From contig NC_015474.1 in assembly GCF_000211475.1 (NCBI RefSeq), forward strand, positions 1,797,321 through 1,861,320: a stretch of DNA of 64,000 nucleotides, read 5' to 3'. Below the pieces are notes generated by a model. The model was not told the origin of the DNA and made no database searches. It was given only the letters and a program-made list of their open reading frames with translations. Below, piece after piece: positions 11,202 to 17,312 of this stretch. Source of the stretch: Pyrococcus sp. NA2. Its GTDB lineage: Archaea > Methanobacteriota_B > Thermococci > Thermococcales > Thermococcaceae. A program made the translations under genes and the position numbers. Within the stretch, counting starts at the first letter, position 1. Each line of letters starts with the position of its first letter.

Positions 11202-11465
11202 TCAAGTTAGGAGAGCATTCAGCGCCACCAAGATTAAGTACACTGCTACAGAGCCCCATCCAAATTTTACTATCCTCATGAAATCGGGCTCTGGAGGGGA
11301 AGCCATGACGTAGAGGTAGAAGAAAAGCGGAGGTATCGTAGCTAGTAGGTAGAATATTAGCCCTTCGATTTCAATTAATCCCAGGATACTCAGCAAGACG
11401 AGGAAGTTAAACATCCAAATTATCATGACAAAAGTCCAGAACACATTCCTCTTCGTGATTCTCAT
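11202..11465 (-). CDS. Small membrane protein, island family A ('SPPxPDF')
   Basis: 87 residues with three hydrophobic helices and the motif ASPPEPDF before the last one. Two paralogues lie in the same island at 12797-13054 and 17858-18133. All start with a (L/I)TK(K/R) motif, then a W-x-(F/Y)N helix, a G(L/I/V)I turn and the PP-x-x-D block. ATG 11465 follows GGAGGGGAG. It is the last gene of the run 12055-11690, 11693-11490, 11465-11202. No characterised homologue comes to mind; a membrane role in peptide handling or immunity is inferred only from its association with SpoIIM/DUF95 proteins and precursor-like peptides. Confidence 0.75.
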   Translation of the reverse strand: MRITKRNVFWTFVMIIWMFNFLVLLSILGLIEIEGLIFYLLATIPPLFFYLYVMASPPEPDFMRIVKFGWGSVAVYLILVALNALLT

Positions 11466-11489
11466 ATCACTCCCCTCCTACCTACCCTA

Positions 11490-11693
11490 TCAATATCTTC
11501 TCGCATAATGTTTCAATATGATGACGCTTCCAAGCGAATGAAAAGTCAAGACTGGAATTAGTGTCATCAGGGCAACTTTTGCCATGTCTTCAGGGGTATA
11601 ACCCTTGATCCTCGTTAGATATAAGAAGATTGAGATAGCCATGACCAGACTAATCGTATAAAGCACTAAAAACGCTTTTTTCTCTTCTTTCAT
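11490..11693 (-). CDS. 67-residue two-helix membrane protein, island family C
   Basis: Two hydrophobic helices around a loop containing RIKGYTPEDM, with a basic tail ILKHYARRY. The ATG overlaps the stop of the preceding gene (ATGA at 11690-11693), so translation is coupled. A decayed relative, recognisable by a KGYSRV segment and IILKHYGKYS, lies at 12550-12749. Small, cationic and hydrophobic, like immunity proteins of bacteriocin systems, but this is only a physical resemblance. No known family assigned. Confidence 0.7.
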   Translation of the reverse strand: MKEEKKAFLVLYTISLVMAISIFLYLTRIKGYTPEDMAKVALMTLIPVLTFHSLGSVIILKHYARRY

Positions 11694-12055
11694 TGACCTT
11701 CACCCCACACTTCAAAACGTTTTTGGTTCAAAATTTTCGTTGTTTCTATTAGGGAGATTGTAAGGAGGCTTATTAGGCCTGCAACTATGACGCTAACTGG
11801 ATCATCAAACTTCATCGTAAGCTGGGAAACGGCAACTGAAGAAACTATGAATCCCAACCCAAACAGCGACCACTTGATTTTGGACTCTTTATAGACCCTA
11901 AACGCCCCATACAGGGAAACCACCGCAACACCAAAGAACACCAGCATGACACCAACATGCCTCAAATTAACATCTGAAACTGAAAAAACCGCAAAAATCA
12001 GTGATAACAATGCTATACTACTACCAACCCACAACAAACGCCTCTCCACATCCAT
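11690..12055 (-). CDS. Four-helix membrane protein of the peptide island
   Basis: About 121 residues from ATG 12055 (MDVERRLLW), chosen because GGAGGT lies 7-8 nt upstream; the GTG at 12064 overlaps that site. Four hydrophobic segments (LLWVGSSIALLSLIFAVF; VGVMLVFFGVAVVSLYGAF; WSLFGLGFIVSSVAV; VIVAGLISLLTISL) and a charged C-terminal tail. First gene of a coupled three-gene unit. The decayed IS605-end-like element (12066-12346) forms its 5' region. Function unknown; no homologue recognised. Confidence 0.7.
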   Translation of the reverse strand: MDVERRLLWVGSSIALLSLIFAVFSVSDVNLRHVGVMLVFFGVAVVSLYGAFRVYKESKIKWSLFGLGFIVSSVAVSQLTMKFDDPVSVIVAGLISLLTISLIETTKILNQKRFEVWGEGQ

Positions 12056-12065
12056 ACTACACACC

Positions 12066-12346
12066 TCCTATCCAAATACTAAGATCCCAATGGGGGATTC
12101 ACGGTCTTCATTGCCAATTCCAGTTCAGCCTGCAGACCTCGTCTTAAGCAGTTCGGAGGTTATCACCTTGCACGAGAGAGGATGCCTGACAGCGTTTTCT
12201 CCTAATGGTGGGCACAATGAAACCCTCTCACCAGGTTTTTGAGCAATCTTTTCGAGGCCTTATTACACTTCAAAGTTTAAAAGAGTTTCGGCGATTTAAG
12301 GGTTATACTGCATTCCAGCCCTAAAGGGCAAGACCTTCAAAAGAAG
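12066..12346 (-). repeat. Degenerate copy of ~300-bp element (IS200/IS605 right-end-like), copy 2
   Basis: Aligns over its whole length with 16880-17195 in the same orientation. Shared blocks (plus-strand reading): GGTTATC, a CTCT/GAGAGGA segment, AATGAAACCCTCT versus CGTGAAACCCCTCT, CCTTATTAC, CAAAGTTTAAAAGA, TTTCG, and GCCCTAAAGGGCAAG at the far end. It has lost the GC-rich hairpin kept by the other copy. It has no open reading frame of its own and sits immediately upstream of an island gene, as the other copy does. This suggests it was duplicated along with a cassette or inserted twice at equivalent sites. Confidence 0.65.
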
Positions 12347-12389
12347 AAAAGAGTAAGAACTAACGGTCATTACTTCTAACTTTATGACT

Positions 12390-12410
12390 AGACCTTATAT
12401 ATTTAAAATA
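12390..12410 (-). promoter_or_regulatory. Likely promoter of the 12055-11202 unit
   Basis: The minus strand reads TTTAAATATATAAGG over this interval, the best TATA-like element in the 730-bp gap 12056-12796. A transcript starting about 25 bp further on would run through the degenerate repeat and into the gene starting at 12055, giving a long 5' leader of about 300 nt. Confidence 0.45.
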
Positions 12411-12549
12411 ACCTAGTTCCATCAGTTGTATTCCTGCTACAGTTGCTTATCACTCCCACCCACATTGACACGCCTTAAGCGGAAAACTCTCAGCCTCTAG
12501 GCTGAACGGAAACTGTTTCTGAAACTAATGTACTCTACGGTGGTTTTGA

Positions 12550-12749
12550 CTGTATTTTCCATAATGTTTCAGGATGATTATTGTGTCGATAGTTGTAGAG
12601 GCCAAAATTGGTAAAATGTATTAAAACCATTTTCAGAAGATCACCCGGCTATAACCTTTGACTATCGTTAGGCTATAAGAAAAAGCCCCATCCTCATATA
12701 ATCAAACTAATCGCGTAACATTTTTCGTTGCTCATTTTCTCTTGTTCAT
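12550..12749 (-). pseudogene. Decayed copy of island family C protein
   Basis: The minus strand from ATG 12749 starts MNKRK then hits a stop. In other frames it reads fragments resembling the intact 67-residue protein at 11490-11693: a YSLTIVKGYSRV segment matching LTRIKGYTPED, and IIILKHYGKYS matching VIILKHYARRY. Several frameshifts and stops separate them. It directly follows the family A gene 12797-13054, so it marks a former cassette of the same composition as the 11.2-12.0 kb unit in a different order. Confidence 0.55.
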
Positions 12750-12796
12750 CTTGCATTGCTTATCACCCTAACCTTACGCACTTGCCTTCCATAATT

Positions 12797-13054
12797 TTAG
12801 GGTTTAATAAGGGTTAGTATTGTCCCAATGGCTATGGATGTTGCTAGCACTTTAACCGTGGGAATAAAATCGGGCTCTGGAGGCTTTGCCTTCACAAACA
12901 GAAGGTAAAGTACTGGAAAAGTTATTGTAATTGCTTGAAACGTTAAATTGCTGAACTTTCTAATGCCAGTAATGTCAAAGATTAAGAGGCAATTGTATAG
13001 CCATATCACAGCAATTATGAGTCGAACAACATTCTTTTTTGTTAAGAGTGTCAT
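12797..13054 (-). CDS. Small membrane protein, island family A ('SPPxPDF')
   Basis: 85 residues from ATG 13054 (MTLLTKKNVV), placed by AGGTGA 6 nt upstream; the GTG at 13063 overlaps that site. Same layout as the proteins at 11202-11465 and 17858-18133: an LTKKNV start, a helix with W-x-YN, GI turn, then KAKPPEPDF before the last helix. It follows a precursor-like peptide gene (13087-13239), reproducing the order peptide then family A seen at 18393-17858. Intact but surrounded by decayed genes, so it may be the survivor of an inactive cassette. Confidence 0.7.
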   Translation of the reverse strand: MTLLTKKNVVRLIIAVIWLYNCLLIFDITGIRKFSNLTFQAITITFPVLYLLFVKAKPPEPDFIPTVKVLATSIAIGTILTLIKP

Positions 13055-13086
13055 ACTGCTCACCTGCCCACATTGCGTTTATTGGC

Positions 13087-13239
13087 TTATGATCTAAGAT
13101 TATAATCAGATAACAGCATCACCGAGGTTAGTGACCGTAAGTAAACCTTCAACATACGATATCCCCTTATCCCTGTTGCTCCAACTACCATTCCAATTGC
13201 CATCAACACCACCCCTAGCACTAAAGCTTTCCTCCACAT
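13087..13239 (-). CDS. Precursor-like peptide, MWRKALV leader, altered C-terminus
   Basis: 50 residues, too short for ordinary gene callers. ATG 13239 follows AGGTGA. The first 21 residues (MWRKALVLGVVLMAIGMVVG) are nearly the same as the leader of the 73-residue peptide at 18172-18393. The rest (ATGIRGYRMLKVYL then RSLTSVMLL) is unrelated and hydrophilic, as if a deletion or frameshift had replaced the core. It lies 6 bp behind a decayed SpoIIM gene, the same junction as at 17313/17307. Probably a broken precursor gene, though a divergent real peptide is possible. Confidence 0.5.
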   Translation of the reverse strand: MWRKALVLGVVLMAIGMVVGATGIRGYRMLKVYLRSLTSVMLLSDYNLRS

Positions 13240-13245
13240 TTCTAA

Positions 13246-13718
13246 TCACCTTAAGCTTTTTGCAATTTTAAGCGTTATCATACTTTCGATTAGAGCTCTT
13301 CCTTCTTGCCCAAAGCAAACCTTAACAGTTCATAAGGAATCTTGAAGCCTGCTGCTTCGGCAATAATCATCCCAGGAATCTCAAAGACGCCATGAGGGAA
13401 AATTAAGAGAAAGAATGTTTTAAGATCATTCGAAATGAGCGCATCGTAAAAATTACTCCCAAATTCATGCCGTTAAATAGTAATTCAGAGGTGTCAATCC
13501 CCAAATGTCAAAACACCATCGAACCGAAGGATAGAAAGCAAAGTTGCTTTAGAATTGCTGAGGAAGATATAAGAGAGACTTAGTTTTTCTTTACTGAACT
13601 CTTTTTCTAAAAGTGGCATAACGTCTCTCTCTCCGTGTCTGTCGAATGTTCCATTAGTTATAAAGGAATCCTACAAAAAACAACAAAAATGAGACAAAAA
13701 TTAGTCTGATAATTTCTT
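13246..13718 (-). pseudogene. Decayed SpoIIM/DUF95 membrane protein
   Basis: Starts at TTG AAA AGA AAT near 13718 behind GAGGTT and carries multiple stops and frameshifts. A long intact block reads DLKTFFLLIFPHGVFEIPGM then IIAEAAGFKIPYELLRFAL, almost identical to the intact copies at 15525 and 17313. Right after GKKEEL an internal deletion of roughly 80 bp joins to ALIESMITLKIAKSLR and the stop. Directly preceded by the family B gene (13720-13980), matching the order family B then SpoIIM at 16359-15525. Confidence 0.8.
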
Positions 13719-13719
13719 T

Positions 13720-13980
13720 TCAACTTTGAACCTCCTTAGCTCCTGGCAGGAGGAACTCAAGTACATAGCCGAGCTCTGCATATATTAACGTAAAGGCTAA
13801 TGTTGCTCCAAGGAAGTCTGTTACCGAGTTAATAGGAAAAATACCATTAAACACCATAGCCACGCTTACAGCTGTTCCTAGAGCCATTATAAACCCGACT
13901 ACGAGCAACCGATACACTTCTTCAGAAATTTCTTCATATTGACACCCCCTATCTTTTTTAAGCCCACACTGCAATGCCAA
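13720..13980 (-). CDS. Small two-helix membrane protein, island family B (start uncertain)
   Basis: Homologous to the protein at 16096-16359: a charged start, helix LLVVGFIMALGTAVSVAM, a (F/V)P(I/V)(N/K)SV(T/R)DFL motif, then a second helix containing LIY. The frame opens with TTG at 13980, but the only good ribosome site (AGGGGGTG) precedes an ATG (ATGAAGAAATTT) in another frame near the true start, so a single-base indel may have disrupted the N-terminus. Downstream is a decayed SpoIIM gene. Possibly a recent pseudogene. Confidence 0.55.
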   Translation of the reverse strand: MALQCGLKKDRGCQYEEISEEVYRLLVVGFIMALGTAVSVAMVFNGIFPINSVTDFLGATLAFTLIYAELGYVLEFLLPGAKEVQS

Positions 13981-14019
13981 CGCATGGTATTACCCTTGAT
14001 ACAGTTTTTAGTCCTCACC

Positions 14020-14310
14020 ATGTGCTAAACTCTCGGTTATTTTAAGTGTTACCGTGATAAACGAGTTTAAAGAGTTCTTTAGCGTTCTTCTCCGTGATTA
14101 TACTCCCTGCCCAAAACAAACCTTGAGAGGGAATCTTAAAACCAGCAACAATGGCTAGTGTTTTATAATATTTTTGAACCTAAATCATGCCATTAAAGGT
14201 TAATCCAACAGAGTCCTCCTCCGATTGCTTTATTCTAGGTTCCAAATTAATATTTATGTTTAAAAGAAAAACAACTTGCAAATACAAGAGCAGACAAGCA
14301 GAAGAACTCC
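14020..14310 (-). pseudogene. Second decayed SpoIIM/DUF95 gene remnant
   Basis: Frames on the minus strand give NININLEP, SVGLTFNGMI (matching STFNGMILG of the intact copy), AIVAGFKIPSQGL, IITEKNAKELFKLV (matching IITEEDAKEFFKLV) and VTLKITESL, separated by deletions and stops. The PHGVFEIP block is gone. It follows the small protein gene at 14311. About 330 bases between 13981 and 14310 therefore hold only this relic and no intact gene. Confidence 0.7.
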
Positions 14311-14532
14311 TCACGGCCAGAACTTTGGGAGGAGAGTGTAACCCATGAGGAGTCCTAAGATGAGTCCTACAGCCGCTATAGCATTCTTCCATGAGCGCTT
14401 GGTAGTTGCCAAGAAGGCTCCAAGAGTAAGTCCTGCCACAATCCCAAAAACGACATCCTCCACTACCCTCGTAATTAGCATCAACATAAGAAAAGGAACA
14501 AAAAACCAAGCAAGTACCTTTAAAACATTCAT
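14311..14532 (-). CDS. Small cationic two-helix membrane protein (possible immunity protein)
   Basis: 73 residues: helix VLAWFFVPFLMLMLI, a short loop, VVFGIVAGLTLGAFLA, a basic patch TTKRSWKN, then AIAAVGLILGLLMGY. ATG 14532 overlaps the stop of the upstream gene (ATGA at 14529-14532) and follows GAGGTGAG. Size, hydrophobicity and positive charge are like immunity proteins of circular bacteriocin clusters, but I recognise no family. Co-transcribed with 14529-14768 from the promoter at about 14821-14863. Confidence 0.65.
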   Translation of the reverse strand: MNVLKVLAWFFVPFLMLMLITRVVEDVVFGIVAGLTLGAFLATTKRSWKNAIAAVGLILGLLMGYTLLPKFWP

Positions 14533-14768
14533 TCCAGACTCACCTCGTTAATACCCAATCGTAGCACCATCCCTTTCCTAGTATCATCTCCTGTTTCTAT
14601 CTTTTTGCTTAGCATACTCTCGACTTCTTTCCCTGTTCCATATCCTGCAAGTGCCGAGGCTACTGCCCTTGCAGTCCCTTCGACGTGAAGGACTCCAAGC
14701 AACCAGTAGATGAGCGAAGTAACCACGGCTATTACACAGAGGATGACCATGAAATTTTTGATAGTCAC
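14529..14768 (-). CDS. 79-residue protein with N-terminal membrane helix
   Basis: GTG start at 14768 with GGGGGT 9 nt upstream. Residues 6-28 (FMVILCVIAVVTSLIYWLLGVL) form a membrane helix. A small-residue-rich stretch GTARAVASALAGYGTGKEV follows, then a charged tail. The tail past SALAGYG could be cytoplasmic. First gene behind a promoter whose upstream box is nearly identical to that of the 73-residue precursor peptide gene at 18393, which puts it in the same regulon. Candidate precursor peptide or accessory protein; not assignable. Confidence 0.6.
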   Translation of the reverse strand: MTIKNFMVILCVIAVVTSLIYWLLGVLHVEGTARAVASALAGYGTGKEVESMLSKKIETGDDTRKGMVLRLGINEVSLE

Positions 14769-14820
14769 GCAATCAATACCCCCTACTCATGTCTGAAGCA
14801 TACCATGAATGTCATGGATA

Positions 14821-14863
14821 CTACTTAAGGGTTTCCTTGTCATCCTGTTTTTTGTTTATCTTA
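14821..14863 (-). promoter_or_regulatory. Island promoter, copy 2 (TAAGATAAAC box plus CCTTAAGTAG)
   Basis: Minus-strand order: TAAGATAAACAAAAAAC (14863-14847), about 17 bp, then CCTTAAGTAGTA (14830-14819) as TATA-like element, with the GTG start about 50 bp further. The promoter at 18437-18480 has the same two blocks with the same spacing (33 versus 34 bp between block starts). The identity of both blocks in otherwise unrelated gene starts points to a common regulator. Confidence 0.65.
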
Positions 14864-14883
14864 CTTTTAAATTTAGTGAGACA

Positions 14884-15307
14884 CTACAAGCGTTTGGAGA
14901 CGTCTTTGTATTGTTCTAGGAGGTAGTAAGCCTCAATTTCAAATTTTTTAGCATTTTTGACCATCACCTTGTCGTTTGAGACTAGAATTGAATCAGTCAT
15001 TTTTGCCGTTGCAATGAAGTACGCATCAATAGCTCTGCATCCTGTTTGAAGGGACACTAAAAACGCTAATTCATTCGGATTCTCAATTAATTTCACCTTT
15101 GACACGAGCTCCATAATGAAGTCTAGAATATCTTCTCTTTTGAATTTTCTTGCTAAAACACCTGCTAGCTCTACCTTGAAGACCTCTGGCTCGTAAATCT
15201 GAAGTTCTTTATTCTTCGACAAGCTTAATCAGATTTTCAGCTAAGCTTCTTCTGTAGGGATTTTCCAAAAACAAATCTAGCCAGACTGAGGTGTCTATTA
15301 CAATCAC
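14884..15307 (-). pseudogene. vapC: VapC-type PIN-domain toxin, frameshifted
   Basis: GTG 15307 overlaps the vapB stop (GTGA) and opens VIVIDTSVWLDLFLENPYRR, the normal VapC N-terminus with its first catalytic Asp, but stops after 32 codons at 15209-15211. The remainder (SKNKELQIYEPEVFKVELAG ... IDAYFIATA ... ILVSNDKVM) continues in another frame from about 15222 to 14884 and holds the other acidic residues. One single-base shift in the A-rich GAAGAATAAAGAA run explains it. Either a real inactivating mutation, programmed slippage or a sequencing error. VapC toxins are tRNA/rRNA endonucleases neutralised by VapB. Confidence 0.8.
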
Positions 15308-15492
15308 CTTCTCTCCCCCAAGAATTCCTCAACGTCTTCCTCGCTAAATTTAAACTTACCTTGATACCTTTTTATTATCTCAAACAATCCTTCCCTATCT
15401 ATTTTGAGAATAACCTTCTCACCTTCTTTGAGCTTTAGGGGCTTTAAAGGCTTTAGCACGCCTTTCTCATAGACTGCTTCGATAATTTCCAT
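15304..15492 (-). CDS. vapB: VapB-type antitoxin (DUF104/AF2212-like)
   Basis: 62 residues from ATG 15492 (MEIIEAVYEKGVLKPLKPLK), 6 nt after GGTGA; the ATG-like start at 15504 lies in front of it. The sequence is the typical DUF104 beta-hairpin opening followed by LKEGEKVILKI and an amphipathic C-terminal tail that would wrap the toxin. Its TGA overlaps the vapC GTG. It sits in the middle of the peptide island between a SpoIIM gene and the 14.7-kb unit. Since the toxin frame is broken, the antitoxin may now act alone. Confidence 0.85.
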   Translation of the reverse strand: MEIIEAVYEKGVLKPLKPLKLKEGEKVILKIDREGLFEIIKRYQGKFKFSEEDVEEFLGERR

Positions 15493-15524
15493 GACTTTCA
15501 CCATTTCCTATCTCGTTTTAATCC

Positions 15525-16079
15525 TTAAATTCTTTCCGCTATTTTTGCTGTTATTTTACTTTCAATTAAGGCAGCAATGAAAATTAATACTACTGAAATC
15601 GCCACAAGCTTGAAAAACTCTTTTGCATCCTCCTCCGTAATAATCTCCTCTTTCTTGCCTAAAGCAAATCTTAAAACTTCATAAGGGATCTTAAAACCAG
15701 CAGCACCAGCAATAATTAAGGCTGGAATTTCGAAAATGCCATGAGGAAGTAGCAAAATAAAGAATGTTTTAGTGTCCTCCATAATCAAGAAATCGTAAAA
15801 TAGTGTTCCTATATTAATTCCATTTAGGATTAAATTTAAAAAAGTTAATCCACTAAAAGTCAGAGCACCACCAAAAGAAAGCAATAAGACAACTCTAAGA
15901 TTGTTAATGAAGATATAGGTAAATGTAATATGACCCGTATTGAATTCTTGTTCTGAAAGCTCTAAAATTGATTTGGGACTTGTATCTTCCGAGATGTTGT
16001 AGTGAGATGATAAAGAGAATCCAAGAACAAATCCTGTGATGAATAACAAAAATGAAAGAAGGATTAAATTGCGTTTCAT
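15525..16079 (-). CDS. SpoIIM/DUF95 integral membrane protein, copy 1
   Basis: 184 residues. An N-terminal helix, a conserved FINNLRVVLLLSFGGALTFSG helix, NGINIG, then the family hallmark LLPHGIFEIPALIIAGAAG and a last helix KLVAISVVLIFIAALIES. This is the DUF95/SpoIIM superfamily, which in bacteria includes the sporulation protein SpoIIM and a conserved component of circular bacteriocin (AS-48/circularin type) clusters. ATG 16079 follows AGGGGAC. Last gene of the run 16877 peptide, 16693, 16359, 16079. The block IITEEDAKEFFKLVAIS and IFIAALIES is essentially the same as in the copy at 17313, suggesting gene conversion. Confidence 0.85.
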   Translation of the reverse strand: MKRNLILLSFLLFITGFVLGFSLSSHYNISEDTSPKSILELSEQEFNTGHITFTYIFINNLRVVLLLSFGGALTFSGLTFLNLILNGINIGTLFYDFLIMEDTKTFFILLLPHGIFEIPALIIAGAAGFKIPYEVLRFALGKKEEIITEEDAKEFFKLVAISVVLIFIAALIESKITAKIAERI

Positions 16080-16095
16080 AAGTTCTGTCCCCTGT

Positions 16096-16359
16096 TTATT
16101 CTAATACAATTTTCTCAATTCTTTTAAAGTGTTTTTCAATATTCTTGATTTCTTGCTTAGCCTCAGCTATCACTATATACACATAGAGCAGTACTCCGTA
16201 TATTAAGCTGAATACAAAAGTTACTTCGAGAAAATCCCTTACTGATTTAACTGGAATTACTTGGGTATAGGTCATAGTCACGGTAGTTAAAGTGCCCATT
16301 ACTACCAAGGGCATTAAAACAGCAACTAAGAAATCCCGCAAATCCTCTTTGACCCTCAT
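16096..16359 (-). CDS. Small two-helix membrane protein, island family B
   Basis: 87 residues: charged start, helix FLVAVLMPLVVMGTLTTVTM, VIPVKSVRDFLEV, second helix VFSLIYGVLLYVYIVI, and a charged, coiled-coil-like tail KQEIKNIEKHFKRIEKIV. Paralogue of 13720-13980. ATG 16359 follows GGAGGAGATC. It lies 16 bp ahead of the SpoIIM gene and probably forms a membrane complex with it, because the pairing family B then SpoIIM is kept in both cassettes. No characterised homologue recognised. Confidence 0.7.
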   Translation of the reverse strand: MRVKEDLRDFLVAVLMPLVVMGTLTTVTMTYTQVIPVKSVRDFLEVTFVFSLIYGVLLYVYIVIAEAKQEIKNIEKHFKRIEKIVLE

Positions 16360-16375
16360 TGTGATCTCCTCCCAC

Positions 16376-16693
16376 TCATATAGAGCTTAATAGCACAGTA
16401 ATGAATAGGATAAAGTTCAGTATGGACAATAAGCTCCATATCCTGTTTATCAGATGTGACCTTTCAAAAATCAAATCCTTATATGCCCATAATAGCGTAC
16501 AAAGAAATATTGCAAAAGTTCCGTACTCTACGAACGACGACTTAAGCTTAACCAGGAGAATTTCAACGATTCCAGAAACTAGAATAGAGAAAATTAGTGG
16601 TCTAACAACTATTCTCTTAGTATTCATATAAGTCCCCATTAGGACTCCACAAGAGAAAATTAAAAACAAGCTAAAGACAATCATCTTTTCCAT
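16376..16693 (-). CDS. Four-helix membrane protein of the peptide island
   Basis: 105 residues, almost entirely hydrophobic: MIVFSLFLIFSCGVLMGTYM, VVRPLIFSILVSGIVEILLV, YGTFAIFLCTLLWAY and IWSLLSILNFILFITVLL. ATG 16693 follows GAGGTGG. It lies 22 bp behind the 53-residue peptide gene and before the family B gene. Topologically like the 121-residue protein at 11690-12055, though similarity at residue level is not obvious. Function unknown. Confidence 0.65.
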   Translation of the reverse strand: MEKMIVFSLFLIFSCGVLMGTYMNTKRIVVRPLIFSILVSGIVEILLVKLKSSFVEYGTFAIFLCTLLWAYKDLIFERSHLINRIWSLLSILNFILFITVLLSSI

Positions 16694-16715
16694 TTTCCCA
16701 CCTCACGTAACTAAT

Positions 16716-16877
16716 TTACAATGCAACTCCTACTCCAATAGCAGCTACTTCTAATCCTGCTACTGCACATACCAAAGCAATTTTTGCTACTAACCCTGTC
16801 TTTACCATACCATACACAATTCCACCTGCAGCAACAAGTGCACTTCCTGCTTCAGCCACTTTTGCACCTCTATCCAT
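16716..16877 (-). CDS. 53-residue hydrophobic Ala/Gly/Val-rich peptide (candidate circular-bacteriocin-like core)
   Basis: ATG 16877 lies 6-7 nt after GGAGGAGGTC. The peptide is MDRGAKVAEAGSALVAAGGI, then VYGMVKTGLVAKIALV and CAVAGLEVAAIGVGVAL: two or three short amphipathic/hydrophobic helices with few charges, two Lys and one Cys. Composition and length resemble mature circular bacteriocins, but there is no leader. The truncated ORF at 17149-17307 has a leader followed by AVAEKAEIGLVLAK, similar to its start, so the two may be halves of one former gene split by the repeat element between them. The longer frame running upstream to 17126 is the repeat element read through, not protein. Confidence 0.6.
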   Translation of the reverse strand: MDRGAKVAEAGSALVAAGGIVYGMVKTGLVAKIALVCAVAGLEVAAIGVGVAL

Positions 16878-16879
16878 CA

Positions 16880-17195
16880 GCTGACCTCCTCCCCGCCGTG
16901 AAGGGCGAGGGTTTTTAGTATTCATATAAGTCGCCATTGAGGGGAGGTTTACGGGCCCATCACCTACTCGGTCGGCCCGAGGGCCTGGTCTCAGACCCAT
17001 TACCCCTACCGGCGGCTCGGGGTTATCGTTTGAGAGGAGACCTACCGGCGTCAACCACTCCAAGGTGGAGTGGTAACGTGAAACCCCTCTTTTGATTGGC
17101 CCCTCCAAGACCTTATTACGCTCCAAAGTTTAAAAGAATTTCGATGGTTTAAAGACTGTTGTTTCTCCCCGCCCTAAAGGGCAAGGCTTTCAAAA
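16880..17195 (-). mobile_element. Solo IS200/IS605-type right end / omegaRNA-like element, copy 1
   Basis: On the minus strand the element ends CCCTCGCCCTTCACGGCGGG then GAGGAGGTCAG, the kind of GC-rich hairpin found at the 3' end of archaeal tnpB elements where the TnpB guide (omega) RNA ends. Further GC-rich hairpins precede it (GGGCCTGGTCTCAGACCC and TCGGTCGGCCCGAGGG on the plus strand), and the other end carries CCTTGCCCTTTAGGGCGGGG. No tnpA or tnpB frame is present. A degenerate copy lies at 12066-12346. Between a truncated precursor gene and the 53-residue peptide gene. Homology to IS605 ends is judged by eye. Confidence 0.6.
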
Positions 17196-17307
17196 AGTAA
17201 TCCTTCGCAAGTACTAATCCTATTTCTGCTTTTTCAGCAACTGCTCCTCCCATTACTATCCCTACAACCATTGACACCGGCTCCAACACTAAAGCCTTTC
17301 CCCACAT
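17149..17307 (-). pseudogene. Precursor-like peptide truncated by the repeat element
   Basis: ATG 17307 follows GAGGTGA and is 5 bp past the SpoIIM stop region. The 52-codon frame reads MWGKALVLEPVSMVVGIVMG, GAVAEKAEIGLVLAKDYF, then runs into the hairpin end of the repeat (LKALPFRAGRN) and stops. The leader is related to MWRKALVIGLVLMAIGMVVGG at 18393. The downstream repeat has replaced the core, so this is likely a disrupted gene. Confidence 0.55.
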
Positions 17308-17312
17308 TCCGA

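Noticed and set aside
10569..11210. 213-codon plus-strand frame opposite pdxS
   Set aside because: Antisense shadow of a well-conserved gene; Ser/Ala/Thr-biased composition and no ribosome site.
12066..12346. Possible tRNA or riboswitch because of hairpins and CC(A)-like ends
   Set aside because: No cloverleaf can be drawn and the sequence aligns with the IS605-end-like element at 16880-17195.
14180..14509. 109-codon minus-strand frame overlapping the 73-residue membrane protein
   Set aside because: Out-of-frame reading of 14311-14532 joined to the SpoIIM relic; its tail does contain the relic segment SVGLTFNGMI, which is described there.
16878..17126. N-terminal extension of the 53-residue peptide (frame from 17126)
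   Set aside because: The extra 83 codons translate the GC-rich hairpin element (Pro/Gly/Arg-rich) and precede the good ribosome site GGAGGAGGTC.
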